Source of the DNA: Agelas oroides
Lineage: Eukaryota > Porifera > Demospongiae > Agelasida > Agelasidae
Assembly: GCA_949130485.1 (NCBI GenBank)
Contig: OX422184.1
Coordinates: 6,428,655 to 6,492,654, forward strand
Length of the DNA stretch: 64,000 bases
Direction: 5' to 3'
The notes under the pieces were generated by a model. That model worked only from the letters and a program-made list of their open reading frames with translations, did no database searches and had not been told where the DNA came from. The position numbers and the translations under genes were made by a program. Below, one piece after another: positions 24,494 through 39,091 of this stretch. Every line of letters starts with the position of its first letter. The first letter of the stretch is position 1.

Positions 24494-27400
24494 TGGCTCT
24501 ACTTGACTCTACTACACTCTACCATGGATCTATTCCATTGTACTATGCCTCTACTTTACACTACATGACTCTACTTGACTCAACTTCACTCTACCATGGC
24601 TCTACTTGGCTCTACTACACTCTACCATGGCTCTACTTCACTCTACTACACTCTACCATGGCTCTACTTTACTCTACGTAATTCTACTACACAATACCAT
24701 GGCTCTACCTGGCTCTACTACATTCTACCATGCCTCTACTTGACTCTACATGACCCTACTACACTCCACCAAACCTCTATGTGACTCTACGTGAGTCTAT
24801 ACTGCACTCCACCATGGCTCTACTTGGCTCTACTTGACTCTACTACACTCTACCATGGCTCTACTCCATTGTACTATGCCTCTACTTGACACTACATGAC
24901 TCTACTTGACTCAACTACGCTCTACCATCGCTCTACTTGGCTCTACTACACTCTAGCATGGCTCTACTTGGCTCTACTTGATTCTACTACACTATACAAT
25001 TGCTCTACCTGGCTCTACTTGTCTCTACTGCATTCTACCATGGCTCTACTACATTCTAACATTGCTCTACTTGACTCTACTTGACTCTATAGGACTATAC
25101 TTGACTCTACGTGAGTCTACTGCACTCTCGCATGGCTTTAGTTGGATCTACTTGACTGTACTACACTCTAGCATGGCTCTACTTGACTCTATATGGATCT
25201 ACTACATTCTACCATGGCTCTACTTGACTCTACTTTGCTCTACTTGACTCTACTACACTCTACCATGGCTCTACTCCATTGTACATGACACTACATGACT
25301 CTACTGCATTCTACCATGCCTCTACATGACTCTACTCCATCCTACCATTGCTCTACTTGACTCTACTTGATTCTACTGCACTCTACCATGGCTCTACCTG
25401 TCTCTACTACATTCTACTATGCCTCTACTTGACTGTACATGACTCTACTACATTCTACCGTGCGCCTACTTGACTCTACATGCCTCTACTACATTCTACC
25501 ATGGCTCTACTTGACTCTACTTCACTCTACTTCACTCTACTTCACTCTACCATGGATCTATTCCATTGTACTATGCCTCTACTTTACACTACATGACTCT
25601 ACTTGACTCAACTTCACTCTACCATGGCTCTAATTGGCTCTACTACACTCTACCATGGCTCTACTTGACTCTACATGACTCTACTACATTCTACCGTGCC
25701 CCTACTTGACTCTACATGCCTCTACTACATACTACCATGGCTCTACTTGACTCTACTTCACTCTACTTCACTCTACTACACTCTAGCATGGCTCTAGTTG
25801 ACTCTACTACACTCTACCATGGATCTATTCCATTGTACTATGCCTCTACTTTACACTACATGACTCTACTTGACTCAACTTCACTCTACCATGGCTCTAC
25901 TTGGCTCTACAACACTCTACCATGGCTCTTCTTCACTCTACTACACTCTACCATGGCTCTACTTTACTCTACGTAATTCTACTACACAATACCATGGCTC
26001 TACCTGGCTCTACTGCATTCTACCATACCTCTACTTGACTCTACATGACCCTACTACACTCCACCATACCTCTATGTGACTGTACGTGAGTCTATACTGC
26101 AATCCACCATGGCTCTACTTGGCTCTACTTGACTCTACTACACTCTACCATGGCTCTACTCCATTGTACTATGCCTCTACTTGACACTATATGACTCTAC
26201 TACATTCTACCAAATCCACCTGACTCTACTCCACACTACCATATGTCTCTACGTGACTCTACTTGATTCTATTACACTCTACCATGGCATGGCTCTACCT
26301 GTCTCTACTACATTCTATCATGTCTCTACTTGACTCTACATGACTCTACTACATTCTACCGTGGCTCTACCAGACTCTACTACGCCCTACCATGGCTCTC
26401 CTTGGCTCTACTTGACTCCGCCAAACTATACCATTCCTCTACCTGGCTCTACTTGTCTCTACTACATTCAACCGTGGATCTACTACATTCTACCATTGTT
26501 CTACTTGACTCTACTTGACTCTACATGACTCTACTACATTCCACCATGCCTGTACTTGACTCTACGTGAGTCTACTGCACTCTACCATGGCTGTACTTGG
26601 CTCTACTTGGCTCTACTACACACTAGCTTGGCTCTACTTGACCCTACTTGATTCTACTACACTCTTCCATGGCTCTACCAGTCTCTACTACTTTCTACCA
26701 TGCCCCTACTTGACTCTACACGACTCTACTACATTCTACCATGGCTCTACTTGACTCCACTTGGCTCTACTACACTCTAGCATGGCTCTACTTGACCCTA
26801 CTTCATTCTACTACACTCTTCCATGGCTCTACCTGTCTCTACTACATTCTACCATGCCCCTATATACTTTACTCTACACGACTCTACTACATTCTATAAT
26901 GACTCTACTTGACTCTACTTCACTCTACTACACTCTAGCATGACTCTACTTGACTCCACTGCACTCTACCATGGATCTACTCTATTGTACTATGCCTGTA
27001 CTTTGCACTACATGACTCTACTTGACTCAACTGCACTCTACCATGGCTCTACTTGGCTCTACTTCACTCTACCATGGCTCTACCTGACTCTACTACACTC
27101 TACCATGCCTTTACTTGACTCGACTTAATTCTACTACACACAATACCATGGCTCTACCTGGCTCTACTACATTCTACCATGACTCTACTTGACACTACAT
27201 GACTCTACTTCATTCCAACATGCCTCTATACTTGACTCTACGTGAGTCTACTGCACTCTACCATGGCTCAACATGGCTCTAGTTGACTCTACTACACTCT
27301 AGCATGGCTCTACGTGGCTCTACTTGACTCTACTACACTCTAGCATGGCTCTACTTGGCTCTACTTGATTCTACTACACTCTACCAAGGCATGGCTCTAC

Positions 27401-28159
27401 CTGTCTGTACTACATTCTACCATGCCTCTACTTGACTCTACTGCACTCTACTACATTCTACCATGGCTCTACCTGACTCTACTACACCCTACCATGGCTT
27501 TCCTTGGCTCTACTTGACTCCACCACACTATACCATTGCTCTACCTGGCTCTACTTGTCTGTACTACATTCTACCGTGGATCTACTACATTCTACCAATG
27601 TTCTACTTGACTCTACTTGACTCTACATGACTACTACATTCCACCATGCCTCTACTTGACTCTACGTGAGTCTACTGCACTATACCATGGCTCTACTTGG
27701 CTCTACTTGGCTCTACTACATTCTTCCATGGCTCTACCTGTCTCTACTACATTCTACCATGCCCCTACTTGACTCTACACGACTCTACTACATTCTACCA
27801 TGGCTCTACTTGACTCCACTTGGCTCTACTACACTCTTCCATGGCTCTACCTGTCTCTACTACATTCCACCATGCCTCTACTTGACTCTACTTGACTTTA
27901 CATGACTCTACTTCATTCTATAATGGCTCTACTTGACTCTACTTCATTCTACTACACTCTAGCATGGCTCTACTTGGCTCTACTTGACTCTACTACACTC
28001 TACCATGGATCTATTCCATTGTACTATGCCTCTACTTTACACCACATGACTCTACTTGACTCAACTTCACTCTACCATGGTTCTACTTGGCTCTACTACA
28101 CTCTACCATGGCTCTACTTGACTCTACTTCATTCTACTACACTCTAGCATGGCTCTACT
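24494..28159 (+). repeat. 3,666-bp tandem duplication, left copy
   Basis: The left copy spans 24,494-28,159 and the right copy 28,160-31,825. Every landmark I compared is 3,666 bp apart: ACCATCGCTC, ATATGGATC, CCGTGCGCC, CCAAATCCACC, CCATGCCTGTACTTG, CTATATACTTTAC, GGTTCTACTTGG. The rare variant CCATGCCTGTAC is shared by the pair but absent from the related copy at 21,917-24,212. Spot checks found no mismatches. The breakpoint is uncertain by about 10-60 bp because the flanks are also repeats. Confidence 0.88.
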
Positions 28160-31100
28160 TGGCTCTACTTGACTCTACTACACTCTACCATGGATCTATT
28201 CCATTGTACTATGCCTCTACTTTACACTACATGACTCTACTTGACTCAACTTCACTCTACCATGGCTCTACTTGGCTCTACTACACTCTACCATGGCTCT
28301 ACTTCACTCTACTACACTCTACCATGGCTCTACTTTACTCTACGTAATTCTACTACACAATACCATGGCTCTACCTGGCTCTACTACATTCTACCATGCC
28401 TCTACTTGACTCTACATGACCCTACTACACTCCACCAAACCTCTATGTGACTCTACGTGAGTCTATACTGCACTCCACCATGGCTCTACTTGGCTCTACT
28501 TGACTCTACTACACTCTACCATGGCTCTACTCCATTGTACTATGCCTCTACTTGACACTACATGACTCTACTTGACTCAACTACGCTCTACCATCGCTCT
28601 ACTTGGCTCTACTACACTCTAGCATGGCTCTACTTGGCTCTACTTGATTCTACTACACTATACAATTGCTCTACCTGGCTCTACTTGTCTCTACTGCATT
28701 CTACCATGGCTCTACTACATTCTAACATTGCTCTACTTGACTCTACTTGACTCTATAGGACTATACTTGACTCTACGTGAGTCTACTGCACTCTCGCATG
28801 GCTTTAGTTGGATCTACTTGACTGTACTACACTCTAGCATGGCTCTACTTGACTCTATATGGATCTACTACATTCTACCATGGCTCTACTTGACTCTACT
28901 TTGCTCTACTTGACTCTACTACACTCTACCATGGCTCTACTCCATTGTACATGACACTACATGACTCTACTGCATTCTACCATGCCTCTACATGACTCTA
29001 CTCCATCCTACCATTGCTCTACTTGACTCTACTTGATTCTACTGCACTCTACCATGGCTCTACCTGTCTCTACTACATTCTACTATGCCTCTACTTGACT
29101 GTACATGACTCTACTACATTCTACCGTGCGCCTACTTGACTCTACATGCCTCTACTACATTCTACCATGGCTCTACTTGACTCTACTTCACTCTACTTCA
29201 CTCTACTTCACTCTACCATGGATCTATTCCATTGTACTATGCCTCTACTTTACACTACATGACTCTACTTGACTCAACTTCACTCTACCATGGCTCTAAT
29301 TGGCTCTACTACACTCTACCATGGCTCTACTTGACTCTACATGACTCTACTACATTCTACCGTGCCCCTACTTGACTCTACATGCCTCTACTACATACTA
29401 CCATGGCTCTACTTGACTCTACTTCACTCTACTTCACTCTACTACACTCTAGCATGGCTCTAGTTGACTCTACTACACTCTACCATGGATCTATTCCATT
29501 GTACTATGCCTCTACTTTACACTACATGACTCTACTTGACTCAACTTCACTCTACCATGGCTCTACTTGGCTCTACAACACTCTACCATGGCTCTTCTTC
29601 ACTCTACTACACTCTACCATGGCTCTACTTTACTCTACGTAATTCTACTACACAATACCATGGCTCTACCTGGCTCTACTGCATTCTACCATACCTCTAC
29701 TTGACTCTACATGACCCTACTACACTCCACCATACCTCTATGTGACTGTACGTGAGTCTATACTGCAATCCACCATGGCTCTACTTGGCTCTACTTGACT
29801 CTACTACACTCTACCATGGCTCTACTCCATTGTACTATGCCTCTACTTGACACTATATGACTCTACTACATTCTACCAAATCCACCTGACTCTACTCCAC
29901 ACTACCATATGTCTCTACGTGACTCTACTTGATTCTATTACACTCTACCATGGCATGGCTCTACCTGTCTCTACTACATTCTATCATGTCTCTACTTGAC
30001 TCTACATGACTCTACTACATTCTACCGTGGCTCTACCAGACTCTACTACGCCCTACCATGGCTCTCCTTGGCTCTACTTGACTCCGCCAAACTATACCAT
30101 TCCTCTACCTGGCTCTACTTGTCTCTACTACATTCAACCGTGGATCTACTACATTCTACCATTGTTCTACTTGACTCTACTTGACTCTACATGACTCTAC
30201 TACATTCCACCATGCCTGTACTTGACTCTACGTGAGTCTACTGCACTCTACCATGGCTGTACTTGGCTCTACTTGGCTCTACTACACACTAGCTTGGCTC
30301 TACTTGACCCTACTTGATTCTACTACACTCTTCCATGGCTCTACCAGTCTCTACTACTTTCTACCATGCCCCTACTTGACTCTACACGACTCTACTACAT
30401 TCTACCATGGCTCTACTTGACTCCACTTGGCTCTACTACACTCTAGCATGGCTCTACTTGACCCTACTTCATTCTACTACACTCTTCCATGGCTCTACCT
30501 GTCTCTACTACATTCTACCATGCCCCTATATACTTTACTCTACACGACTCTACTACATTCTATAATGACTCTACTTGACTCTACTTCACTCTACTACACT
30601 CTAGCATGACTCTACTTGACTCCACTGCACTCTACCATGGATCTACTCTATTGTACTATGCCTGTACTTTGCACTACATGACTCTACTTGACTCAACTGC
30701 ACTCTACCATGGCTCTACTTGGCTCTACTTCACTCTACCATGGCTCTACCTGACTCTACTACACTCTACCATGCCTTTACTTGACTCGACTTAATTCTAC
30801 TACACACAATACCATGGCTCTACCTGGCTCTACTACATTCTACCATGACTCTACTTGACACTACATGACTCTACTTCATTCCAACATGCCTCTATACTTG
30901 ACTCTACGTGAGTCTACTGCACTCTACCATGGCTCAACATGGCTCTAGTTGACTCTACTACACTCTAGCATGGCTCTACGTGGCTCTACTTGACTCTACT
31001 ACACTCTAGCATGGCTCTACTTGGCTCTACTTGATTCTACTACACTCTACCAAGGCATGGCTCTACCTGTCTGTACTACATTCTACCATGCCTCTACTTG

Positions 31101-31825
31101 ACTCTACTGCACTCTACTACATTCTACCATGGCTCTACCTGACTCTACTACACCCTACCATGGCTTTCCTTGGCTCTACTTGACTCCACCACACTATACC
31201 ATTGCTCTACCTGGCTCTACTTGTCTGTACTACATTCTACCGTGGATCTACTACATTCTACCAATGTTCTACTTGACTCTACTTGACTCTACATGACTAC
31301 TACATTCCACCATGCCTCTACTTGACTCTACGTGAGTCTACTGCACTATACCATGGCTCTACTTGGCTCTACTTGGCTCTACTACATTCTTCCATGGCTC
31401 TACCTGTCTCTACTACATTCTACCATGCCCCTACTTGACTCTACACGACTCTACTACATTCTACCATGGCTCTACTTGACTCCACTTGGCTCTACTACAC
31501 TCTTCCATGGCTCTACCTGTCTCTACTACATTCCACCATGCCTCTACTTGACTCTACTTGACTTTACATGACTCTACTTCATTCTATAATGGCTCTACTT
31601 GACTCTACTTCATTCTACTACACTCTAGCATGGCTCTACTTGGCTCTACTTGACTCTACTACACTCTACCATGGATCTATTCCATTGTACTATGCCTCTA
31701 CTTTACACCACATGACTCTACTTGACTCAACTTCACTCTACCATGGTTCTACTTGGCTCTACTACACTCTACCATGGCTCTACTTGACTCTACTTCATTC
31801 TACTACACTCTAGCATGGCTCTACT
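28160..31825 (+). repeat. 3,666-bp tandem duplication, right copy
   Basis: This is the right-hand partner of 24,494-28,159, identical at all positions I checked. Beyond its right edge the sequence turns into CTCTACGTAATTC and a two-fold CCACATGACCCTAC motif (31,987-32,040) not present after the left copy. Confidence 0.88.
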
Positions 31826-33150
31826 TGGCTCTACTTGACTCTACTACACTCTACCATGGATCTATTCCATTGTACTATGCCTCTACTTTACACCACATGA
31901 CTCTACTTGACTCTACGTAATTCTACTACACAATACAATGGTTCTACCTGGTTCTACTACATTCTACCATGCCTCTACTTGACTCCACATGACCCTACTA
32001 CATTCCACCATGCCTCTATGTGACTCCACATGACCCTACTACATTCCGCCATGCCTCTATGTGACTCTACATGAGTCTATACTGTACTCCACCATGGCTC
32101 TACTTGACTCTACTTGACTCTACTACACTCTACCATGTCTCTTCTCCATTGTACTATGCCTCTACTTGAGACTATATGACTCTACTACATTCTACCATAT
32201 CCACCTTCCTCTACTCCATACTACCATGGCTCTACTTGGCTCTACTTGATTCTCCTACACTCTACCATGGCATGGCTCTACCTGTCTCTACTACATTCTA
32301 CCATGCCTCTACTTGACTCTACATGACTCTACTAGATTCTACTATGGCTCTACCTGACTCTACTACACCCTACCATGGCTCTACTTGGCTCTACTTGATT
32401 CCACCACACTATACCATTGCTAGACCTGGCTCTACTTGTCTCTACTACATTCTACCGTGGATCTATTCCATTGTACTATGCCTCTACTTTACACTACATG
32501 ACTCTACTTGACTCAACTTCACTCTACCATGGCTCTACTTGGCTTTACTACACTCTACCATGGCTCTACTTGACTCTACATGACTCTACTACATTCTACC
32601 GTGCCCCTACTTGACTCTACATGCCTCTACTACATACTACCATGGCTCTACTTGACTCTACTTCACTCTACTTCACTCTACTACATTCTACCATGGCTCT
32701 ACCTGACTCTACTACACCATACCATGGCTCTCCTTGGCTCTACTTCACTCCACTACACTATACCATTGCTCTACCTGGCTCCACTTGTCTCTACTACATT
32801 CTACCATGGCTCTACTTTACTCTACTTCACTCTACTTCACTCTAATACATTCTACCATGGCTCTACCTGACTCTACTACACTCTACCATGGATCTATGCC
32901 ATTGTACTATGCCTCTACTTTACACTACATGACTCTACTTGACTCAACTTCACTCTACCATGGCTCTACTTGGCTCTACTACACTCTACCATGGCTCTAC
33001 TTCACTCTACTACACTCTACCATGGCTCTACTTTACTCTACGTAATTCTACTACACAATACCATGGCTCTACCTGGCTCTACTACATTCTACCATGCCTC
33101 TACTTGACTCTACATGACCCTACTACACTCCACCATACCTCTATGTGACT
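31826..33150 (+). repeat. Mosaic of monomers between block families
   Basis: This stretch contains the CCACATGACCCTACTACATT unit twice (about 31,985 and 32,031) and CATATCCACCTTCC. It then continues into the TTTACACTACATG and ACTCAACTTCAC modules that lead into the H1-type repeats. Its first 640 bp (to 32,465) also occur at 41,986-42,625. I see no gene or non-satellite sequence. Confidence 0.65.
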
Positions 33151-34855
33151 GTACGTGAGTCTATACTGCACTCCACCATGGCTCTACTTGGCTCTACTTG
33201 ACTCTACTACACTCTACCATGGCTCTACTCCATTGTACTATGCCTCTACTTGACACTACATGACTCTACTTGACTCAACTACACTCTACCATGGCTCTAC
33301 TTGGCTCTACTACATTCTAGCATGGCTCTACTTGGCTCTACTTGATTCTACTACACTCTACCAAGGCATGTCTCTACCTGTCTCTACTAAATTCTACCAT
33401 GCCTCTACTTGACTCTACTGCACTCTACTACATTCTACCGTGGCTCTACCTGACTCTACTACACCCTACCATGGCTCTCCTAGGTTCTACTTGACTCCAC
33501 TAGACTATACCATTGCTCTACCTGCCTCTACTTGTCTCTACTACATTCTACCATGGCTCTACTACATTCTACCATTGCTCTACTTGAATCTACTTGACTC
33601 TACATGACTCTACTACATTCCACCATGCCTCTACTTGACTCTACGTGTGTCTACTGCACTCTAGCATGGCTCTACTTGGATCTACTTGACTCTACTACAC
33701 TCTAGCATGTCTCTACTTGGCTCTACTTGACTCTACTACACTCTACTATGGTATACTCCATTGTACTATGCCTCTACTTGACACTACATGACTCTACTAT
33801 ATTCTACCATGGCTCTACCTGACTCTACTCCACAATACTATGGCTCTACTTGGCTCTGCTTGATTCTACTACACTCTACCATGGCATGGCTCTACCTGTC
33901 TCTACTACATTCTATCATGCCTCTACTTGACTCTACTGCACTCTACTACATTCTACCATGGCTCTACCTGACTCTACTACACCCTACCATGGCTCTCCTT
34001 GGCTCTACTTGACTCCACTATACAATTGCTCTATCTGGCTCTACTTGTCTCTACTACATTCTACCATGGCTCTACTACATTCTACCATTGCTCTACTTGA
34101 CTCTACTTGACTCTACATGACTATACTTGACTCTACGTGAGTCCACTGCACTCTACCATGGCTTTAGTTGGATCTACTTGACTGTACTACACTCTAGCAT
34201 GGCTCTACTTGGCTCTACTTGACTCTACTACACTCTACCATGGCTCTACTCCATTGTACTATGCCTCTACTTGACACTACATGACTCTACCACATTCTAC
34301 CATAGCTCTACTTGACTCTATATGAATCTACTACATTCTACCATGGCTCTACTTGACTCTACTTTGCTCTACTTGACTCTACTACACTCTACCATGGCTC
34401 TACTCCATTGTACATGACACTACATGACTCTACTGCATTCTACCATGCCTCTACATGACTCTACTCCATCCTACCATTGCTCTACTTGACTCTACTTGAT
34501 TCTACTGCACTCTACCATGGCTCTACCTGTCTCTACTACATTCTACTATGCCTCTACTTGACTGTACATGACTCTACTACATTCTACCGTGCGCCTACTT
34601 GACTCTACATGCCTCTACTACATTCTACCATGGCTCTACTTGACTCTACTTCACTCTACTTCACTCTTCTACACTCTAGCATGGCTCTACTTGACTCTAC
34701 TACACTCTACCATGGCTCTACTTGGCTCTACTACACTCTACCATGGCTCTACTGCACTCTACTACACTCTACCACGGCTCTACTTTACTCTACGTAATTC
34801 TACTACACAATACCATGGCTCTACCTGGCTCTACTACATTCTACCATGCCTCTAC

Positions 34856-37786
34856 TTGACTCTACATGACCCTACTACACTCCACCATACCTCTATGTGA
34901 CTTTACGTGAGTCTATACTGCACTCCACCATGGCTCTACTTGGCTCTACTTGACTCTACTACACTCTACCATGGCTCTACTCCATTGTACTATGCCTCTA
35001 CTTGACACTACATGACTCTACTTGACTCAACTACACTCTACCATGGCTCTACTTGGCTCTACTACACTCTAGCATGGCTCTACTACACTCTAGCATGGCT
35101 CTACTTGGCTCTACTTGATTCTACTACACTCTACCAAGGCATGTCTCTACCTGTCTCTACTAAATTCTACCATGCCTCTACTTGACTCTACTGCACTCTA
35201 CTACATTCTACCGTGGCTTTACCTGACTCTACTACACCCTACCATGGCTCTCCTAGGTTCTACCTGACTCCACTAGACTATACCATTGCTCTACCTGCCT
35301 CTACTTGTCTCTACTACATTCTACCATGGCTCTACTACATTCTACCATTGCTCTACTTGACTCTACTTGACTCTACATGACTCTACTACATTCCACCATG
35401 CCTCTACTTGACTCTACGTGTGTCTACTGCACTCTAGCATGGCTCTACTTGGATCTAATTGACTCTACTACACTCTACCATGGCTCTACTTAGATCTACT
35501 TGACTCTACTACACTCTACCATGGTATACTGCATTGTACTATGCCTCTACTTGACACTACATTCCTCTACTATATTCTACCATGGCTCTACCTGACTCTA
35601 CTCCACACTACTATGGCTCTACTTGGCTCTACTTGATTCTACTACACTCTACCATGGCATGGCTCTACCTGTCTCTACTACATTCTACCATGGCTCTACC
35701 TGACTCTACTACACCCTACCATGGCTCTCATTGGCTCTACTTGACTCCGTTACACTATACTATTGCTCTACCTGGCTCTACTTGTCTCTACTACATTCTA
35801 CCATGGCTCTACTACATTCTACCAATGCTCTACTTGACTCTCCTTGACTCTACATGACTCTACTACATTCCACCATGCCTCTACTTGACTCTACGTGTGT
35901 CTACTGCACTCTAGCATGGCTCTACTTGGCTCTACTTGACTCTTCTACACTCTACCATGGTATACTCCATTGTACTATGCCTCTACTTGACACTACATGA
36001 CTCTACTATATATTCTACCATGGCTCTACCTGACTCTACTCCACACTACTTTGGCTCTACTTGGCTCTGCTTGATTCTACTACACTCTACCATGGCATGG
36101 CTCTACCTGTCTCTACTACATTCTATCATGCCTCTACTTGACTCTACTGCACTCTACTACATTCTACCATTGCTCTACCTGACTCTACTACACCCTACCA
36201 TGGCTCTCCTTGGCTCTACTTGAATCCACTAGATTATACCATTGCTCTACCTGGCTCTACTTGTCTCTACTACATTCTACCATGGCTCTACTACATTCTA
36301 CCATTGCTCTACTTGACTCTACTTGACTCTACAGGACTATACTTGACTCTACATGAGTCTACTGCACTCTAGCATGGCTTTAGTTGGATCTACTTGACTG
36401 TACTACACTCTAGCATGGCTCTACTTGGCTCTACTTGACTCTACTACACTCTACCATGGCTCTACTCCATTGTACTATGCCTCTACTTGACAATACATGA
36501 CTCTACCACATTCTACCATAGCTCTACTTGACTCTATATGAATCTACTACATTCTACCATGGCTCTACTTGACTCTACTTTGCTCTACTTGACTCTACTA
36601 CACTCTACCATGGCTCTACTCCATTATACATGACACTACATGACTCTATTGCATTCTACCATGCCTCTACATGATTCTACTCCATCCTACCATTGCTCTA
36701 CTTGACTCTACTTGATTCTACTGCACTCTACCATGGCTCTACCTGTCTCTACTACATTCTACTATGCCTCTACTTGACTGTACATGACTCTACTACACTC
36801 TTCCATGGTTCTACTTGATTCCACTACACTCTACCATGTCTCTACTCCATTGTACCATGGCTCTACTTGATACTACCTGACTCTACTACATTCTACAGTG
36901 GTTCTACATGACTATACTAGACTCTACTACACTCTAGCATGGCTCTACTTGGCTCTACTTGACTCTACTACTCTCTACCATGCATCTACTCCATTGAACT
37001 ATGCCTCTACTTTACACTACATAACTCTACTTGACTCTACTACACTCTACCATGGCTCTACTTGGCTCTACTTGACTCCACTACACTATACCATTGCTCT
37101 ACCTGGTGCTACTTGTCTCTACTACATTCTACCATGGACCATAGCTCTACTTAACTCTATGTGACGCCACTACATTCTACCATGGCTCTACTTGACTCTC
37201 CTTGATTCTGCTACACTCTACCTTGGGTCTACTTGGCTCTACTTGATTCCACTACACTCTACCATGTCTCTACTCCATTGTAGCATGACTCTACTTGATA
37301 CTACATGACTCTACTACATTCTACGATGGCTCTGCTTGACTCTACTACACTGTACCATGGCTCTACTTGCTCTACTGGACTCTACTACACTATACCATTG
37401 CTCTACTTGGTGCTACTTGTCTCTACTACATTCTACCATGGCTCTACTACATTCTACCATAGCTCTACTTAACTCGATATGATGCCACTACATTCTACCA
37501 TTGCTCTACTTGACTCTACTTGACTCTACTACTCTCTACCATGCATCTACTCCATTGAACTATGCCTCTACTTTACACTAGATAACTCTACTTGACTCTA
37601 CTATACTCTACCATGGCTCTTCTTGGCTCTACTTGACTCCACTACACTATACCATTGCTCTACCTGGTGCTACTTGTCTCTACTACATTCTACCATGGAC
37701 CATAGCTCTACTTAACTCTATGTGACGCCACTACATTCTACCATGGCTCTACTTGACTCTCCTTGATTCTGCTACACTCTACCTTG
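34856..37786 (+). repeat. Macro-unit, copy 3: close copy of 1-2,931
   Basis: All landmarks sit exactly 34,855 bp from those of 1-2,931, including the private 21-bp duplication CTACTACACTCTAGCATGG near 215-245 and 35,070-35,100, the CTCATTGGC variant (872 and 35,727) and the CTCTTCTTGGC variant. I noticed a few single-base differences, for example CCATTACAC near 892 against CCGTTACAC near 35,748. At 37,786 the match switches abruptly (ACCTTGGG to ACCTTGCATATGG). Confidence 0.85.
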
Positions 37787-39091
37787 CATATGGCTCTACT
37801 TGGCTCTACTTGATTCTACTACACTCTACCATGGCATGGCTCTACCTGTCTCTACAACATTCTATCATGCCTCTACTTGACTCTACCGCACTCTACTACA
37901 TTCTACCATGGCTCTACCTGACTCTACTACACCATACCATGGCTCTCCTTGGCTCTACTTGACTCCAGTACACTATACCATTGCTCTACCTGGCTTCACT
38001 TGTCTCTACTACATTCTACCATGGCTCTACTACATTCTACCATTGCTCTACTTGACTCTACTTCACTCTACATGACTATACTTGACTCTACGTGAGTCTA
38101 CTGCACTCTAGCATGGCTTTAGTTGGATCTACTTGACTGTACTACACTCTAGCATGGCTCTACTTGGCTCTACTTGACTCTACTACACTCCAGCATGGCT
38201 CTACTTGGCTCTATATGACTCTACAACACTCTACCATAGCTCTACTCCATTGTATTATGCCTCTACTTCACACTACATGATTCTACCACATTCTACCATA
38301 GCTATACTTGACTCTATATGAATCTACTACACTCTATACCATGGCTCTACTCCATTGTACATGACATTACATGACACTACTGCATTCTACCATGCCTCTA
38401 CATGACTCTACTACATCCTACCGTTGCTCTACTTGACTCTACTTGATTCTACTGCACTCTACCATGGCTCTACCTATCTCTACTACATTCTACCATGCCT
38501 CTACTTGACTCTACATGACTCTACTACATTCTACCGTGTGCCTACTTGACTCTACATGCCTCTACTACATTCTACCATGGCTCTACTTGACTCTACTTCA
38601 CTCTACTTCACTCTACTACACTCTAGCATGGCTCTACTTGACTCTACTACACTCTACCATGGATCTATTCCATTGTACTATGCCTCTACTTTACACTACA
38701 TGACTCTACTTGACTCAACTTCACTCTACCATGGCTCTACTTGGCTCTACTACACTCTACCATGGCTCTACTTCACTCTACTACACTCTACCATGGCTCT
38801 ACTTTACTCTACGTAATTCTACTACACAATACCATGGCTCTACCTGGCTCTACTACATTCTACCATGCCTCTACTTGACTCTACATGACCCTACTACACT
38901 CCACCAAACCTCTATGTGACTCTACGTGAGTCTATACTGCACTCCACCATGGCTCTACTTGGCTCTACTTGACTCTACTACACTCTACCATGGCTCTACT
39001 CCATTGTACTATGCCTCTACTTGACACTACATGACTCTACTTGACTCAACTACGCTCTACCATCGCTCTACTTGGCTCTACTACACTCTAG
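37787..39091 (+). repeat. Macro-unit copy 3, right part (matches 18,905-20,208)
   Basis: After the switch at 37,786 the sequence continues as a match to 18,905 onward (spacing 18,882, then 18,884). Copy 3 has therefore lost the segment corresponding to about 2,931-4,510 of copy 1. At 39,091 it switches again into the 3.5-kb block that matches 28,930. Confidence 0.75.
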
